Shown: positions 25,671-36,428, numbered from the stretch's first letter. The stretch is 64,000 bases of DNA from Streptomyces sp. BHT-5-2 (GCF_019774615.1 NZ_CP081497.1:620001-684000), one strand, 5' to 3'. Translations and numbers: made by a program. The notes: a model not told the origin generated them from the letters alone.

Positions 25671-26129
25671 CTACGGATTCGTCCAGGAGGCCGGGTCCTC
25701 GGTCAGCGCCGACACCCGGCGGGGGAGCGCGGCCGAGGCCACATCGGCCAGCGAGACACCGTCGAGGATCTGACGGACGTTGGCCCGCAGCGCCACCCAC
25801 AGCGGCAGCAGGGACTCCGCCGGTCCGGTGTACGACAACTCCGGCGGCCGCACACCCCGTACGGAGACCAGCGGACCGTCCACCACCCGGATCACATCGG
25901 CGATACTGATCTCCTCGGGGGCCTTGGCCAGGCGGTAACCGCCGTTGCCGCCGCGCTGGCTGAGCACCAGACCGCCCCGCCGCATGTCGCCCAGGATGCC
26001 TTCGAGGAACTTGTGCGGAATGTCCTGGGCGTCGGCGATCGCCTCGGCCTTGAGCGGCCCCCCGTCCCGGGCGTACGCGAGTTGCAGCGCGGCGCGCACC
26101 GCGTAATCCGCTCTGGCTGAAATCCGCAT
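25671..26129 (-). CDS. Rrf2-family transcriptional regulator (CymR-like)
   Basis: 152 residues from ATG 26127-26129. The upstream GATAAT hexamer is only six bases from the ATG, so the mRNA may be leaderless. The Rrf2 winged helix is clear: MRISARADYAVRAALQLAY at the N terminus, then AEAIADAQDIPHKFLEGIL and SQRGGNGGYRLAKAPEEIS. The three conserved cysteines of iron-sulphur Rrf2 proteins (IscR, NsrR) are absent, so it is more like the CymR/cysteine-metabolism type. Divergent from the leader-peptide/GST unit and upstream of the SfnB-like gene, it probably controls both. Confidence 0.85.
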   Translation of the reverse strand: MRISARADYAVRAALQLAYARDGGPLKAEAIADAQDIPHKFLEGILGDMRRGGLVLSQRGGNGGYRLAKAPEEISIADVIRVVDGPLVSVRGVRPPELSYTGPAESLLPLWVALRANVRQILDGVSLADVASAALPRRVSALTEDPASWTNP

Positions 26130-26260
26130 ACCGGCATTATCCCCGAGCAGGTGGCGCGGGCCGCGCCGCACGGGGCACACGCCATCCGCTCACCGCCGAA
26201 CCGCGCCGGCGCACCACCCTTGACGCCGCCCGGCACCACCCCGACACTCGAGGGCGGGAA

Positions 26261-26280
26261 CCCTAGCGAACAGGTGGGAA
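26261..26280 (+). promoter_or_regulatory. Shared 20-bp element before the leader peptide
   Basis: CCCTAGCGAACAGGTGGGAA ends three bases before the leader-peptide ATG and matches the element upstream of the SfnB-like gene at 15 of 20 ungapped positions, including both ends (CCCTA and GTGGGAA). Candidate site for the Rrf2 regulator. Confidence 0.45.
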
Positions 26281-26283
26281 TCC

Positions 26284-26394
26284 ATGGGGCGCACGGAGCG
26301 GAACGTCGACCGCGCGGGACGCGCGGACCGGCCGCTGCCCCTCCTCACCTCCCGCCGCCACATCGACCTGCTGCGCGTCTGCAGCGCCGCATAG
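26284..26394 (+). CDS. Sulphur-type putative leader peptide (36 residues)
   Basis: A 36-codon ORF that begins MGRTERNVDRAG and ends TSRRHIDLLRVCSAA. The RRHIDLLRV-x-SAA tail is the hallmark of short leader peptides that I recall in front of actinomycete sulphur and cysteine metabolism genes, with the Cys here in the terminal motif. Such peptides are thought to sense cysteine supply by translation-dependent attenuation. The GST-like gene starts 207 bases downstream; that leader contains several CATCCG repeats (26509-26541) and no other gene. Identity of the motif is recalled, not searched. Confidence 0.65.
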   Translation: MGRTERNVDRAGRADRPLPLLTSRRHIDLLRVCSAA

Positions 26395-26601
26395 TCCGCC
26401 GCGGCGCACGCGGCGCGGCGCCGGTTCCCCTGACGCGGCGCCCCGTTCGCGGCCCGGACCGTCCTCCTCGCCGCACCGCGCGGACCCGCCCGGACCCGTT
26501 CACGTCCATCCGCGTCCGTCCCCATCCGTACCCATCCGCAGGCGACCGCCGACCGGCGCCCGCCCGTACGCCCACACCGGACCTCGCACCCAGGGACTTC
26601 C

Positions 26602-27534
26602 ATGACCTCCGCACCCGTCACCCCCATCGCCACGACCTCCGCGTCCGCGGCACCCTCCGCGCCGGCCTTCCGGGGGCGCATCGGCTCCGACATGCGCAGC
26701 GGCCACTACCCCGTCCCGCACCGCTACCGCCTCTTTCTGTCCCCGTCCTGTCCGCACTGTCTGGGCCTCGCCGTCACCCACAGCCTGCTCGACCTCGGCG
26801 ACACCCTCCCGGTGACCCTGCTGCCCGCCGTCCCCGACACCCCCGACGGCGGTTACGCGGCGCTGCGCCCCCGCTACGAGGCCGGCGCGCACCAGTACCG
26901 TGGCCCGGCCGCCGCCCCGGTGCTCGGCGACGAGTGGACCGGACGGATCGTCAGCAACCACGCCCCCGACATCCTGCGCGACCTGGCCGAGCGCTTCGGT
27001 GCCCGTGGCCCCGCCCTCTACCCGGCCCACGCCCGGGGCGCGATCGACGCGCTGGCCCACCGCTGCGAACAGGACCTCACCCAGGCCGCCCAGCGCGCCG
27101 GCGGACTCGGCAGCGACCACCCCGGCTACGAGGCCGCCCTGGACACCCTGCTCGGCACGCTCGCCTCGCTGGAACGGCGCCTGGCGGACCACCCCTATCT
27201 GCTCGGGGACGAACTCACCCTCGCCGATGTGCAGTTGTGGGTGAACCTGGTCCAGCTCGACACCGTCCACCGCTGGCACCTCGACGCCGCGGCCGTCCAC
27301 CGCATCGCCGGCCACCGCCGCCTGTGGGCCCATGCCCGGCGCCTGGCCGCCCGGCCCGCCTTCGGCCGCCACCTCGACCTGGACGCCATCGCCCGCCGCC
27401 ACCACGCCCGCTGCCGGGGCCGGGAGTCCGCCGGTGCGGCCGTGCAGATCGTCGACTGGACGACGGCCCACACCCCGGACGCCGCGGACGCTTTGGGCCT
27501 TCCGGGTCGGACCAGCACGCAGAGTTCGCGCTGA
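26602..27534 (+). CDS. Glutathione S-transferase-like / glutathionyl-hydroquinone reductase family protein
   Basis: 310 residues from ATG 26602. It has a thioredoxin-fold N-terminal domain with a CxxC-type motif (FLSPSCPHCLGLA near residue 47) and a helical GST C-terminal domain (YLLGDELTLADVQLWVNLVQLD near 200). This order matches the ECM4/YqjG (omega-like) group that reduces thiol-hydroquinone conjugates through an active Cys. Actinomycetes use mycothiol instead of glutathione, so the natural thiol is uncertain. The sulphur-type leader peptide upstream suggests cysteine-responsive expression. Confidence 0.82.
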   Translation: MTSAPVTPIATTSASAAPSAPAFRGRIGSDMRSGHYPVPHRYRLFLSPSCPHCLGLAVTHSLLDLGDTLPVTLLPAVPDTPDGGYAALRPRYEAGAHQYRGPAAAPVLGDEWTGRIVSNHAPDILRDLAERFGARGPALYPAHARGAIDALAHRCEQDLTQAAQRAGGLGSDHPGYEAALDTLLGTLASLERRLADHPYLLGDELTLADVQLWVNLVQLDTVHRWHLDAAAVHRIAGHRRLWAHARRLAARPAFGRHLDLDAIARRHHARCRGRESAGAAVQIVDWTTAHTPDAADALGLPGRTSTQSSR

Positions 27535-27567
27535 CCGGACGGCCGGCGGGCGCTCGGGACCACCGCC

Positions 27568-28929
27568 TCACGCCGCCACCCGCAACGGCAGTGCCTTCAG
27601 CCCGTGGATGAAGTTGGACACCAGCCGCTGCGGTGGCCCGGCGACCGACACGGTGGGCAGCAGTGCGCCGAACTCCTCGTGGAGCACCCGTAGTTGGAGC
27701 CGGGCCAGGTGTGCGCCCAGGCAGACGTGCGGACCGTCGCCGAACGAGACATGGGGGTTCGGGGTGCGGGCGAGATCCAGCCGGCCGGGCTCGGCGAAGA
27801 CCCGCTCGTCGTAGTTGGCCGAGCCGTGGAAGACCACGACCTTGTCGCCGGCGCGGATCCGGTGGCCGGCCAGCTCGGTGTCGACCGCGGCGGTCCGGCG
27901 GAAGCTCAGCACCGGCGGATGCCAGCGCAGCAGCTCCTCCACCGCCGGACCGACCGCGACCGCACCGGTGCGCAGCGCGGCGTAGGCGTCCGGGTGCCGG
28001 GCCAGCGCCAGCAGCCCACCGGGAGCGGCGCTGCGGACGGTGTCGTTGCCCGCGACCGTCAGCAGGAAGAAGAACATCTCCAGCTCGGGCACGGCGAGTT
28101 CGGGGTCGGCGGCGAGCGCGGTCAGCACGTCGTCGCCCGGGTGCCGCCGCTTGTGCGCGGCCAGTTCGCGGGCGTACCCGAACATGTCCTGGAGCAGCGC
28201 GGGGGAGCGGGGGTCGACCGGCCGGCCGTCCGCCCCGGTCGCCGCCGGACCGGCCTCGTCCGGGTCCTGGTAGCCGATGACCCGTCGGGTCCAGTGCAGC
28301 ATCAGCCCGCGGTCGGTGGGCGGAACGCCCAGCAGATCGGCGAGGTTGAGCAGCGCGTAGTCGTCGGTGACCGCGCCGACCACGTCGCACACCCCGTCGC
28401 CGGACCGTGCGGTGCGCACCGCCGCGGTCAGCAGCGCGCGGGCCCGCTCCCGTACGGCGGTCTCGAAGCGGTCCACCCGGCGCGGGGTGAAGGCGCGGCT
28501 GACCAGTCGGCGCAACCGGCCGTGGTCCGGGAGGTCCTGATTGAGCATCATCCGCCGGATGAACGGCAGATCGGCGGGGTCGGGATCGCGGATCTGGGTG
28601 GCGCCCAGGTGGGAGGAGAAGGTCCGGGCGTCCTTCAGCACCCGTACGACGTCCCGGTGCCGGGTCACCGCCCAGAAGCCGGGACCGGCCGGCCAGCCGA
28701 GCACCTCCGGCTCGGCCTGCCAGGCCACCGGGCGGTGGTCGCGCAGCAGCCGGTAGGCGTCGTGCGGCAGTCCGTCGGCGTACCGGCGGGGGTCGAAGAC
28801 GTCGGGCACGGCGGGTGCGGCGGGTCGGTCGGGGGTGGCAGGCCCGTCGGGGCCGTTGTGGGTGTCCGCGCCGTCCCTCTCGCCGCTCCGGCCGGTCACC
28901 GGGCCGCCGATCCGTCGAAAGGAAACCAC
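27568..28929 (-). CDS. Cytochrome P450
   Basis: About 453 residues if GTG 28927-28929 is the start; GGAGGG precedes it by only three bases, so the start is uncertain. The haem loop VSFGDGPHVCLGAHLAR has the cysteine ligand near residue 398. The ExxR helix is EELLRW, and the I-helix is FFLLTVAGNDTVRSA, with Asn in place of the more usual Gly/Thr. AGNDTxR is typical of the steroid/fatty-acid CYP124/125/142-like group. No ferredoxin gene is adjacent. It converges with the GST-like gene, leaving 33 bases between stops. Substrate unknown. Confidence 0.88.
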   Translation of the reverse strand: MVSFRRIGGPVTGRSGERDGADTHNGPDGPATPDRPAAPAVPDVFDPRRYADGLPHDAYRLLRDHRPVAWQAEPEVLGWPAGPGFWAVTRHRDVVRVLKDARTFSSHLGATQIRDPDPADLPFIRRMMLNQDLPDHGRLRRLVSRAFTPRRVDRFETAVRERARALLTAAVRTARSGDGVCDVVGAVTDDYALLNLADLLGVPPTDRGLMLHWTRRVIGYQDPDEAGPAATGADGRPVDPRSPALLQDMFGYARELAAHKRRHPGDDVLTALAADPELAVPELEMFFFLLTVAGNDTVRSAAPGGLLALARHPDAYAALRTGAVAVGPAVEELLRWHPPVLSFRRTAAVDTELAGHRIRAGDKVVVFHGSANYDERVFAEPGRLDLARTPNPHVSFGDGPHVCLGAHLARLQLRVLHEEFGALLPTVSVAGPPQRLVSNFIHGLKALPLRVAA

Positions 28930-29082
28930 ACGCCCTCCGCCTCTCTTCTCTTCCGGTCTTCCGGCTGCGCGCCGGGGCGGACAGCGCCGTCCGCCCGGTG
29001 GGACGACCACGGCCCACCCTGGCCGCCCCCGCACCACCCCGCAAGAGCGCCGCGCGACGTGCCCGGGCAGCCGGCGGGCGGG

Positions 29083-29781
29083 TCAGAGCGCGCCGGGCCG
29101 GAGGAGCCCCGCCTCATGGGCGAGGAGGGCGGCCTGCACGCGGTTGTCCAGGCCGAGGCGGGTGAGGATGCGGTTGACGCGGCTTTTCACGGTGGGTTGG
29201 GACAGGCCGAGGTCCTCGCCGATCTGGAGGTTGGAGCGGCCCCGGGCGACGAGGACCAGCACCTCCAGTTCGCGGGCGGTGAGGGCGTCGAGCAGCCGGG
29301 CGGCGGCGTCGTGCCGAGGCGGGGCGCCGGGCAGCAGGCCCGCGGGCAGTGCCGTGAAGGCGCCGATCAGCCGGTGGGTGACGCTGGGGGCGAGCATCGC
29401 CTCTCCCTCGGCCACCACCCGCAGGGCGTGGGCGAGTTGGTCCGGCGGGCTGTTCTTGAGCAGGAATCCGCCGGCCCCGGCCCGCAGTGCGGCGTGCACG
29501 TACTCGTCCAGGTCGAAGGTGGTCAGGACCAGGACACGGGGCGGCGGGCCGGGGTGCGGCCAGTCGGCGTGCAGCCGGCGGGTGGCCTCGACGCCGTTCA
29601 TGCCGGGCATCCGGACGTCCATCACCACCACGTCCGGCCGCAGCTCGGTGGCGAGCGCGACCGCCTCCGTGCCGTCGGCGGCGGCCCCGACGACCTCGAA
29701 GTCCGGGCGGCGGTCGATGACCGCCCGCAGCGCGTCCCGGACCATCTCCTGGTCGTCGGCGAGCAGCACACGGATCGTCAT
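29083..29781 (-). CDS. NarL/LuxR-type response regulator
   Basis: 232 residues. The receiver domain (1-120) has acidic pocket LLADDQE, phospho-acceptor Asp in VVVMDVRMPGMNG near residue 54, and the conserved Lys in GFLLKNSPPDQL near 112. The C-terminal LuxR helix-turn-helix reads LTARELEVLVLVARGRSN and TVKSRVNRILTRLGL. Its ATG overlaps the TGA of the histidine kinase gene, so the pair are co-translated. A likely target is the divergent lipoprotein N-acyltransferase-like gene. Confidence 0.92.
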   Translation of the reverse strand: MTIRVLLADDQEMVRDALRAVIDRRPDFEVVGAAADGTEAVALATELRPDVVVMDVRMPGMNGVEATRRLHADWPHPGPPPRVLVLTTFDLDEYVHAALRAGAGGFLLKNSPPDQLAHALRVVAEGEAMLAPSVTHRLIGAFTALPAGLLPGAPPRHDAAARLLDALTARELEVLVLVARGRSNLQIGEDLGLSQPTVKSRVNRILTRLGLDNRVQAALLAHEAGLLRPGAL

Positions 29782-31001
29782 ACCCGGGCCTCCAGGGGAA
29801 GGGTGGCGGACAGCTGCCAGCCGGCGCCGTGCGGGAGCGCGCCGGTGCGCACCGTGCCGCCGAACGCCGCGACGCGTTCCCGGATCCCGAGCAGCCCCCG
29901 GCCGGAGCCGGGCGGCGGCCGGTGCCCGGTGGCGGGCGGCCCGTTCTCCACGGCGACGGTCAGCGTCGTCCCGTCGCGGTGCAGCGCGACCCGGACGTCC
30001 GTGGGGCCGGCGTGCTTGAGGACGTTGGTGAGTGCCTCCTGGACGATGCGGTAGGCCGAGATCTGGAGCGCGGGCGGCAGCTCGCCGAGGGCCTCGTCCA
30101 GCTGCGCGGTCACCCGGCAGCCGGCCGCCTCGGCGGCGGCGACGAGTCGGTCGAGGTGGCGGAGGGAGGGTTCCGGCGCCGGCCCGGCGTCCCCGTCCCG
30201 TTCGTCGCCCGCCGTCAGCAGGCCCAGGATGCGGCGCATCTCGACCAGGGCGGTGTCGGCGGTGTCCGCGATCCGCGCCAGGCCCCGCCGGCCGCCCCGC
30301 GGGTCGTCCTGCACCACCTCCTCGGCGGCACGTGCCTGGAGGGCGATGGCGCTCACATGGTGGGCGACCACGTCATGGAGGTCGCGGGCGATCCGGGCCC
30401 GCTCGGCGACCACCGCCTGGCGGGCGTTGATCTCCCGCTCCGCACGCAGCCGCTCGTTGGCCTCCCGCAGCCGGTCCGCCTGGCGCACGATCCGCCGCCG
30501 CCCGTAGCCCACGAGCCAGGCGGCGCCGTAGAAGGCGACGAAGGTGGTGGCGGTGATCGGCTCCAACGAACCGGGCTGCGGCGGCCCGGTCCGGCCGGTC
30601 AGCAGATCGGTCGTCACCGCCGTCAGCAGCGACAGCACCGTCCAGGGCAGACCGGCCGGCAGCGGCATGTACCGGGCCACCGCGTAGACGGCGAAGACCA
30701 GCAGGAACGGGCCGGGGATCTTGCCCGGCACCGGGTCGATCACCTCGAAGGCGACGAACGCGGCGGTCATGGCGCACAGCACGGCGCGCGGCCGGCGGCG
30801 GCGCCACAGCAACGGGACCGTCTGGAGGCCCCAGAGCAGCACGCCGCCCGGCCGCGGCGCCGGCTCGTGGCCCAGCAGTGTCAGCACGTCGAACGCGGTC
30901 AGCCCGGCGCCGAGCGCCAGATCGGTGAGCCAGGGCCGCCGGTCGGCGAGCCGGCGCCGGGTGCCGCGCGGGGCGGCTGTGGGGTGGGTGTTCGTGTCCA
31001 T
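29778..31001 (-). CDS. Two-component sensor histidine kinase (HisKA_3 type)
   Basis: 407 residues from ATG 30999-31001, with no strong ribosome-binding site. The N-terminal half has about five membrane helices. The dimerisation box ERARIARDLHDVVAHHVSAI places the phosphorylated His near residue 205, and an HATPase_c domain follows with QEALTNVLKHAG and GRGLLGIRERVAAFGG. This matches the NarL-partner kinase class common in Streptomyces. The gene is divergent from the N-acyltransferase-like gene across about 200 bases that contain an 18-base palindrome. Confidence 0.92.
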   Translation of the reverse strand: MDTNTHPTAAPRGTRRRLADRRPWLTDLALGAGLTAFDVLTLLGHEPAPRPGGVLLWGLQTVPLLWRRRRPRAVLCAMTAAFVAFEVIDPVPGKIPGPFLLVFAVYAVARYMPLPAGLPWTVLSLLTAVTTDLLTGRTGPPQPGSLEPITATTFVAFYGAAWLVGYGRRRIVRQADRLREANERLRAEREINARQAVVAERARIARDLHDVVAHHVSAIALQARAAEEVVQDDPRGGRRGLARIADTADTALVEMRRILGLLTAGDERDGDAGPAPEPSLRHLDRLVAAAEAAGCRVTAQLDEALGELPPALQISAYRIVQEALTNVLKHAGPTDVRVALHRDGTTLTVAVENGPPATGHRPPPGSGRGLLGIRERVAAFGGTVRTGALPHGAGWQLSATLPLEARV

Positions 31002-31073
31002 GACTGGTGGCAAGGCTAGCCACCCTCTCCGGCCCGGGTGATCGTGCCGGAGGAGGGCATCGACCGGGCGTCG

Positions 31074-31091
31074 GCGCAACCCTGGTTGCGC
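31074..31091. promoter_or_regulatory. 18-bp perfect palindrome between the two-component system and the N-acyltransferase-like gene
   Basis: GCGCAACC-CT-GGTTGCGC is a perfect 8-2-8 inverted repeat, 73 bases from the kinase start and 116 bases from the divergent gene. Symmetry and location fit a binding site for the LuxR-type response regulator. A second pair, ACGACGC (31109-31115) and GCGTCGT (31148-31154), flanks the next segment. Confidence 0.5.
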
Positions 31092-31207
31092 GGGCCGGCG
31101 GCGGATCGGCATCCAGGACGACGCCGGGCCCGCCCCTGCCTTCCTAGCGTCGTGACCTGACCGGACAGCGCCGCCCGTGGCGCCTCCCGAAGGGACCGAC
31201 GAACCAC

Positions 31208-32767
31208 GTGATCACCACCAGCACCCTGAACACCGCCGGGCCGACGGCCCGCACCGATACCCGCACCCCGGCGGCCCGCGCCCGCTGGGCCTGGCTGGCG
31301 CTGGGCACCGCGGCCCACCTCCTCGCCGTCGGCGGTCGCTGGGACATCGCCGCCGCGGCCTGGCTCTTCCCCGTCCTGCTGCTGCGCTTCGCCCGCACCG
31401 GCCGTGCCTGGTCCGGCGCCCTGTGGCTGTGGGCGGCCAACACCGCCGCGGCGGTCTTCTGGCTCGTCGAGTCGGCTCTGCTCAGCCCCGTCGCCCTGGC
31501 CGGGGCGGCTGCGCTCGCCGCGCTGCTGACCCTGCCGTACCTCCTCGACCGGCTGCTGGCGAGCCGGCTGCGGCCCTGGGCGGCACTGATGGTCTTCCCC
31601 GCGGCGGTGGCCGGGACGGAGTTCCTGATCACCCTGCTCTCCCCGTTCGGCACTGCCTACGGCTCGCTGGCGGTCACCCAGGACGGCATGCTGCCGCTCC
31701 TCCAGGTCGTCTCGGTCACCGGCTCCTACGGGATCGGCTTCCTCATCGCCTGGTGTGCCGCGGTCGCCAACCTCGCCTGGGAGGCGGCCTCCTGGCGCGC
31801 CGCGCGGCGCGCCGTCCTCACCTGCGCCGCGGTGCTGCTGGCCGTCGTCCTCGCCGGCGGCGCCCGCCTGGCCTTCCTGCCGCCGGACGGGCCGACGGTG
31901 CGGATCGCCGGGGTCACCGCCGACGCGGCCGCGCTCCGTGCCCAGAAGGCGGCATACGCCCAGGTCGCCGGCGGGCGCGCGGCGATCGCCACCGCCCCGC
32001 CGGCGAGCCTCCGACCGGCGCTGCGCGGGGTGCTCGACAGCCTGCTGGCCGCCACCCGCCGCGAGGCCGCGGCCGGCGCCGAGATCGTGGTCTGGCCCGA
32101 GCAGGGGGTGCGGGTGCCGGCCGCCGACGAGCCCGCGGCCATCGCGGCGGCCCGGGAGGCGGCCCGCCGTTCCCGGATCTACCTGGAGATCGGCGTCGGT
32201 GTCCACACCGCCCAGCCACCGGCCTACGGCCGCAACGAGACGCTGCTCATCGACCCCCGCGGCACCGTGCGCTGGACCTACCAGAAGGCCCACCCCATCC
32301 CCGGCTCGGAGACCTTCACCCCCGGCGACGGCCGGGTGCCGGTCGTCGCCACCCCGTACGGCCGGCTGGCCAACGTCATCTGCTACGACGCCGACTTCCC
32401 CGACATGATGCGGGTCCCCGCCGACATCATGCTGGTGCCCTCCCACGACTGGCGGGAATACGGGGGCGCGCACACCCGCAAGTCCGCCCTCCGCGCCGTC
32501 GAGGCCGGCTACGCGCTGTTCCGCCAGGACGCCGAGGGCGTGACGACCGCCTACGACGACCAGGGCCGGGTGCTGGCCACCACGGACTACTTCGGCACCG
32601 ACCGGCAGGCCACCGTGGCCTACGTCCCGGTGCACGGCACCACCACGGTCTACGACCGGATCGGCGACACCTTCGCCTGGCTGTGCCTGGCGGCCGTCGG
32701 GGCCCTGGTGGTGGTCGGCGCGGCGACCGGGCGACGGGCGGCGAAGCGCGCCACCCTGGCGCAGTGA
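31208..32767 (+). CDS. Membrane carbon-nitrogen hydrolase, apolipoprotein N-acyltransferase-like
   Basis: 519 residues from GTG 31208 with GAAGGGA upstream. Residues 25-225 hold five to six membrane helices. The nitrilase-type domain (about 230-485) has the Glu-Lys-Cys triad: VVWPEQG (Glu near 296), YQKAHPI (Lys near 359) and NVICYDADFP (Cys near 391). A last membrane helix follows. This is the Lnt layout, in which the fatty acid of a phospholipid is moved to the N terminus of a lipoprotein on the outer face of the membrane. Streptomyces often carry more than one Lnt, and this may be a specialised copy under the divergent two-component system. Confidence 0.85.
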   Translation: MITTSTLNTAGPTARTDTRTPAARARWAWLALGTAAHLLAVGGRWDIAAAAWLFPVLLLRFARTGRAWSGALWLWAANTAAAVFWLVESALLSPVALAGAAALAALLTLPYLLDRLLASRLRPWAALMVFPAAVAGTEFLITLLSPFGTAYGSLAVTQDGMLPLLQVVSVTGSYGIGFLIAWCAAVANLAWEAASWRAARRAVLTCAAVLLAVVLAGGARLAFLPPDGPTVRIAGVTADAAALRAQKAAYAQVAGGRAAIATAPPASLRPALRGVLDSLLAATRREAAAGAEIVVWPEQGVRVPAADEPAAIAAAREAARRSRIYLEIGVGVHTAQPPAYGRNETLLIDPRGTVRWTYQKAHPIPGSETFTPGDGRVPVVATPYGRLANVICYDADFPDMMRVPADIMLVPSHDWREYGGAHTRKSALRAVEAGYALFRQDAEGVTTAYDDQGRVLATTDYFGTDRQATVAYVPVHGTTTVYDRIGDTFAWLCLAAVGALVVVGAATGRRAAKRATLAQ

Positions 32768-32788
32768 GACGAACAACTCCCCTTGAAG

Positions 32789-33474
32789 TCAGGCTGGTTG
32801 ATCGTCCTGCCGGCCCGGCGACCGCCCGGCCGCCGCCACCTCGGCGGGGCGCAGCAGCCGGTCGCCGACCCGGAAGCCCCGGCGGACGATCTCGGCGCAC
32901 ACCGTGTGTTCGCCCGCGGCGCCCCGGGCGGCCGGGCCGGCGCGCTCGGGCGGGGTGTAGGCCACCGCCTCGTGGACGTTCGGGTCGAAGGGCTCGCCCG
33001 TGGTCCCGAAGGAGGTGAGGCCCAGCGACGCCAGCTCTGCCTCCAGAAGTTCGGCGACGCGCCGGAAGCCGCCGGTCAGCTCGCCCTGCGCGGTGGCCTC
33101 GGCGATCGCGTCGAGGACCGGAAGCAGTCGTTCCAGCACATTGCCCACGGCGATCTGGCCGACCGCCAGCCGGTCGCGGTGCACCCGCCGCCGGTAGTTG
33201 TCGAACTCGGCCTTCAGCCGCTGGAGATCGGTCGTGCGCTCCCGCAGCTGTGCGGCGAGCCGTTCGGCGTCGGGCGCCCCGGCGGCCGTACGGGCGGCGC
33301 CGGCGGATGCGGTGCGGCGCCGCGCGGGGTGCGTCGGGGCGCGGGCCGGCTCCGGGGCCGGCCGCACCGGGTCCGACTCCGGCCGCGGCGGCGGGGTCGG
33401 CGCCGGCTCCGGCCCGGTTCGGCCGACGAGCGCGAGCGGCGGGCGGGAGCGCCGACCGACATCGGTCGGACGGT

Positions 33475-33478
<4 letters not shown>
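32789..33478 (-). CDS. grpE: GrpE nucleotide exchange factor (second copy type)
   Basis: 229 residues; the ATG overlaps the dnaK stop (ATGA). A disordered Pro/Arg-rich N terminus of about 75 residues precedes the GrpE coiled coil (RERTTDLQRLKAEFDNYRRR) and the beta domain ending EIVRRGFRVGDRLLRPAEV, the usual GrpE signature. GrpE releases ADP from DnaK. No dnaJ or hspR follows, unlike the main streptomycete dnaK operon, so this is likely the secondary chaperone set. Confidence 0.9.
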
Positions 33479-35346
<1,868 letters not shown>

Positions 35347-35482
35347 GGTCTCCTCCTGGTCTCGCGGCCCGATCCGGGGCGATGACGCGCGCCGGGTACC
35401 GCCCCGGCCGGGACGGCGCCCGGCCGCGCCTCTCGCAACGCCTCTCACCTGCTGGTATGGCGCCCGAGTCGGCTACACCATC

Positions 35483-35511
35483 TGCATAGAACCTGCCCCG
35501 ACAGCTGTCAA
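35483..35511 (-). promoter_or_regulatory. Near-consensus HrdB/sigma-70 promoter for dnaK-grpE
   Basis: On the minus strand, TTGACA (35511-35506) and TATGCA (35488-35483) are separated by exactly 17 bases. The -35 overlaps the palindrome GACAGCTGTC, a possible repressor site. The 320 bases between dnaK and the divergent DUF72 gene hold nothing else I recognise. Confidence 0.7.
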
Positions 35512-35666
35512 GATGCACCTTTTGCCGCCAATGTTCCCCGGCCTGGCTGCGGACCGCGGCCGGACCTGCGGAAACCGGGGCGCCGGCCGGAGCGCTGCCT
35601 CGCGCTGTTCCCCTTCCGCCTTCCCGCACCCGATACGCCGCACGCCCGGCCGGGGACCCCTCCCCC

Positions 35667-36428
35667 ATGACCCTCCACCTCGGCACCTCCGGCTGGCAGT
35701 ACCGGCACTGGCGCGGCGTCCTCTACCCGCCCGACGTCCCGCAGCGGCGCTGGCTGGAGGAGTACGCCCGGCACTTCGCCACCGTCGAGAGCAACGCCGC
35801 CTTCTACCGTCTGCCCGAGGCCAGGACCTTCGCCGACTGGCGGGACCGCACGCCGGGCGACTTCGTCATGGCCGTCAAGGCCAGCCGCTACCTCACCCAC
35901 ATCAAACGCCTCCGCGACCCCCAGGAGCCCGTCCGCCGCCTGATGACCCGCGCCGCGCACCTCCGCCCCCGGCTCGGCCCCGTACTGCTCCAACTGCCAC
36001 CCACCCTGCACGCCGACGCCGGACTCCTGGACGCCTGCCTGGACTGCTTCCCCGCCGGCACCCGGGTCGCCGTCGAACCCCGCCACGACTCCTGGTGGAC
36101 CGACGCCGTCCGCGCCGTACTGGAGCGCCGCGGCGCCGCACTGTGCTGGGCCGACCGCGGGTCCCGCCCCGTCACGCCCCTGTGGCGGACGGCCGACTGG
36201 GGATACCTCCGCTTCCACGAAGGCCGCGCCGAGCCCTGGCCGCGCTACGGGCGACAGGCCCTGCACACCTGGCTGCGGCGGATCGCCGACACCTGGCCCG
36301 ACCGCGCCGACGTCTACGCCTACTTCAACAACGACCCCGGCGGAGCCGCCGTCCTCGACGCCACCCGCTTCGCCCACGAGGCGACCGCGGCGGGCCGCAA
36401 CGTGACCCGTACACCGCACCTGCACTAG
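35667..36428 (+). CDS. DUF72 (YecE-like) family protein
   Basis: 253 residues from ATG 35667. DUF72 motifs: LGTSGWQYRHWRGVLYPP at the N terminus, NAAFYRLP near 44, MAVKASRYLTHIKRL near 71, and the C-terminal VYAYFNNDPGG near 219. The family adopts a TIM-barrel-like fold with unknown reaction. It is followed after 61 bases by the LLM flavoenzyme on the same strand. Confidence 0.85.
   Translation: MTLHLGTSGWQYRHWRGVLYPPDVPQRRWLEEYARHFATVESNAAFYRLPEARTFADWRDRTPGDFVMAVKASRYLTHIKRLRDPQEPVRRLMTRAAHLRPRLGPVLLQLPPTLHADAGLLDACLDCFPAGTRVAVEPRHDSWWTDAVRAVLERRGAALCWADRGSRPVTPLWRTADWGYLRFHEGRAEPWPRYGRQALHTWLRRIADTWPDRADVYAYFNNDPGGAAVLDATRFAHEATAAGRNVTRTPHLH

Noticed and set aside
31016..32776. Minus-strand frame antisense to the N-acyltransferase-like gene
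   Set aside because: Composition is that of a frame shadow, and the plus-strand gene has complete catalytic motifs.
35347..35666. HspR HAIR or CIRCE site upstream of dnaK
   Set aside because: No CTTGAGT-N7-ACTCAAG or TTAGCACTC-type repeat was found; only the vegetative promoter and GACAGCTGTC palindrome.
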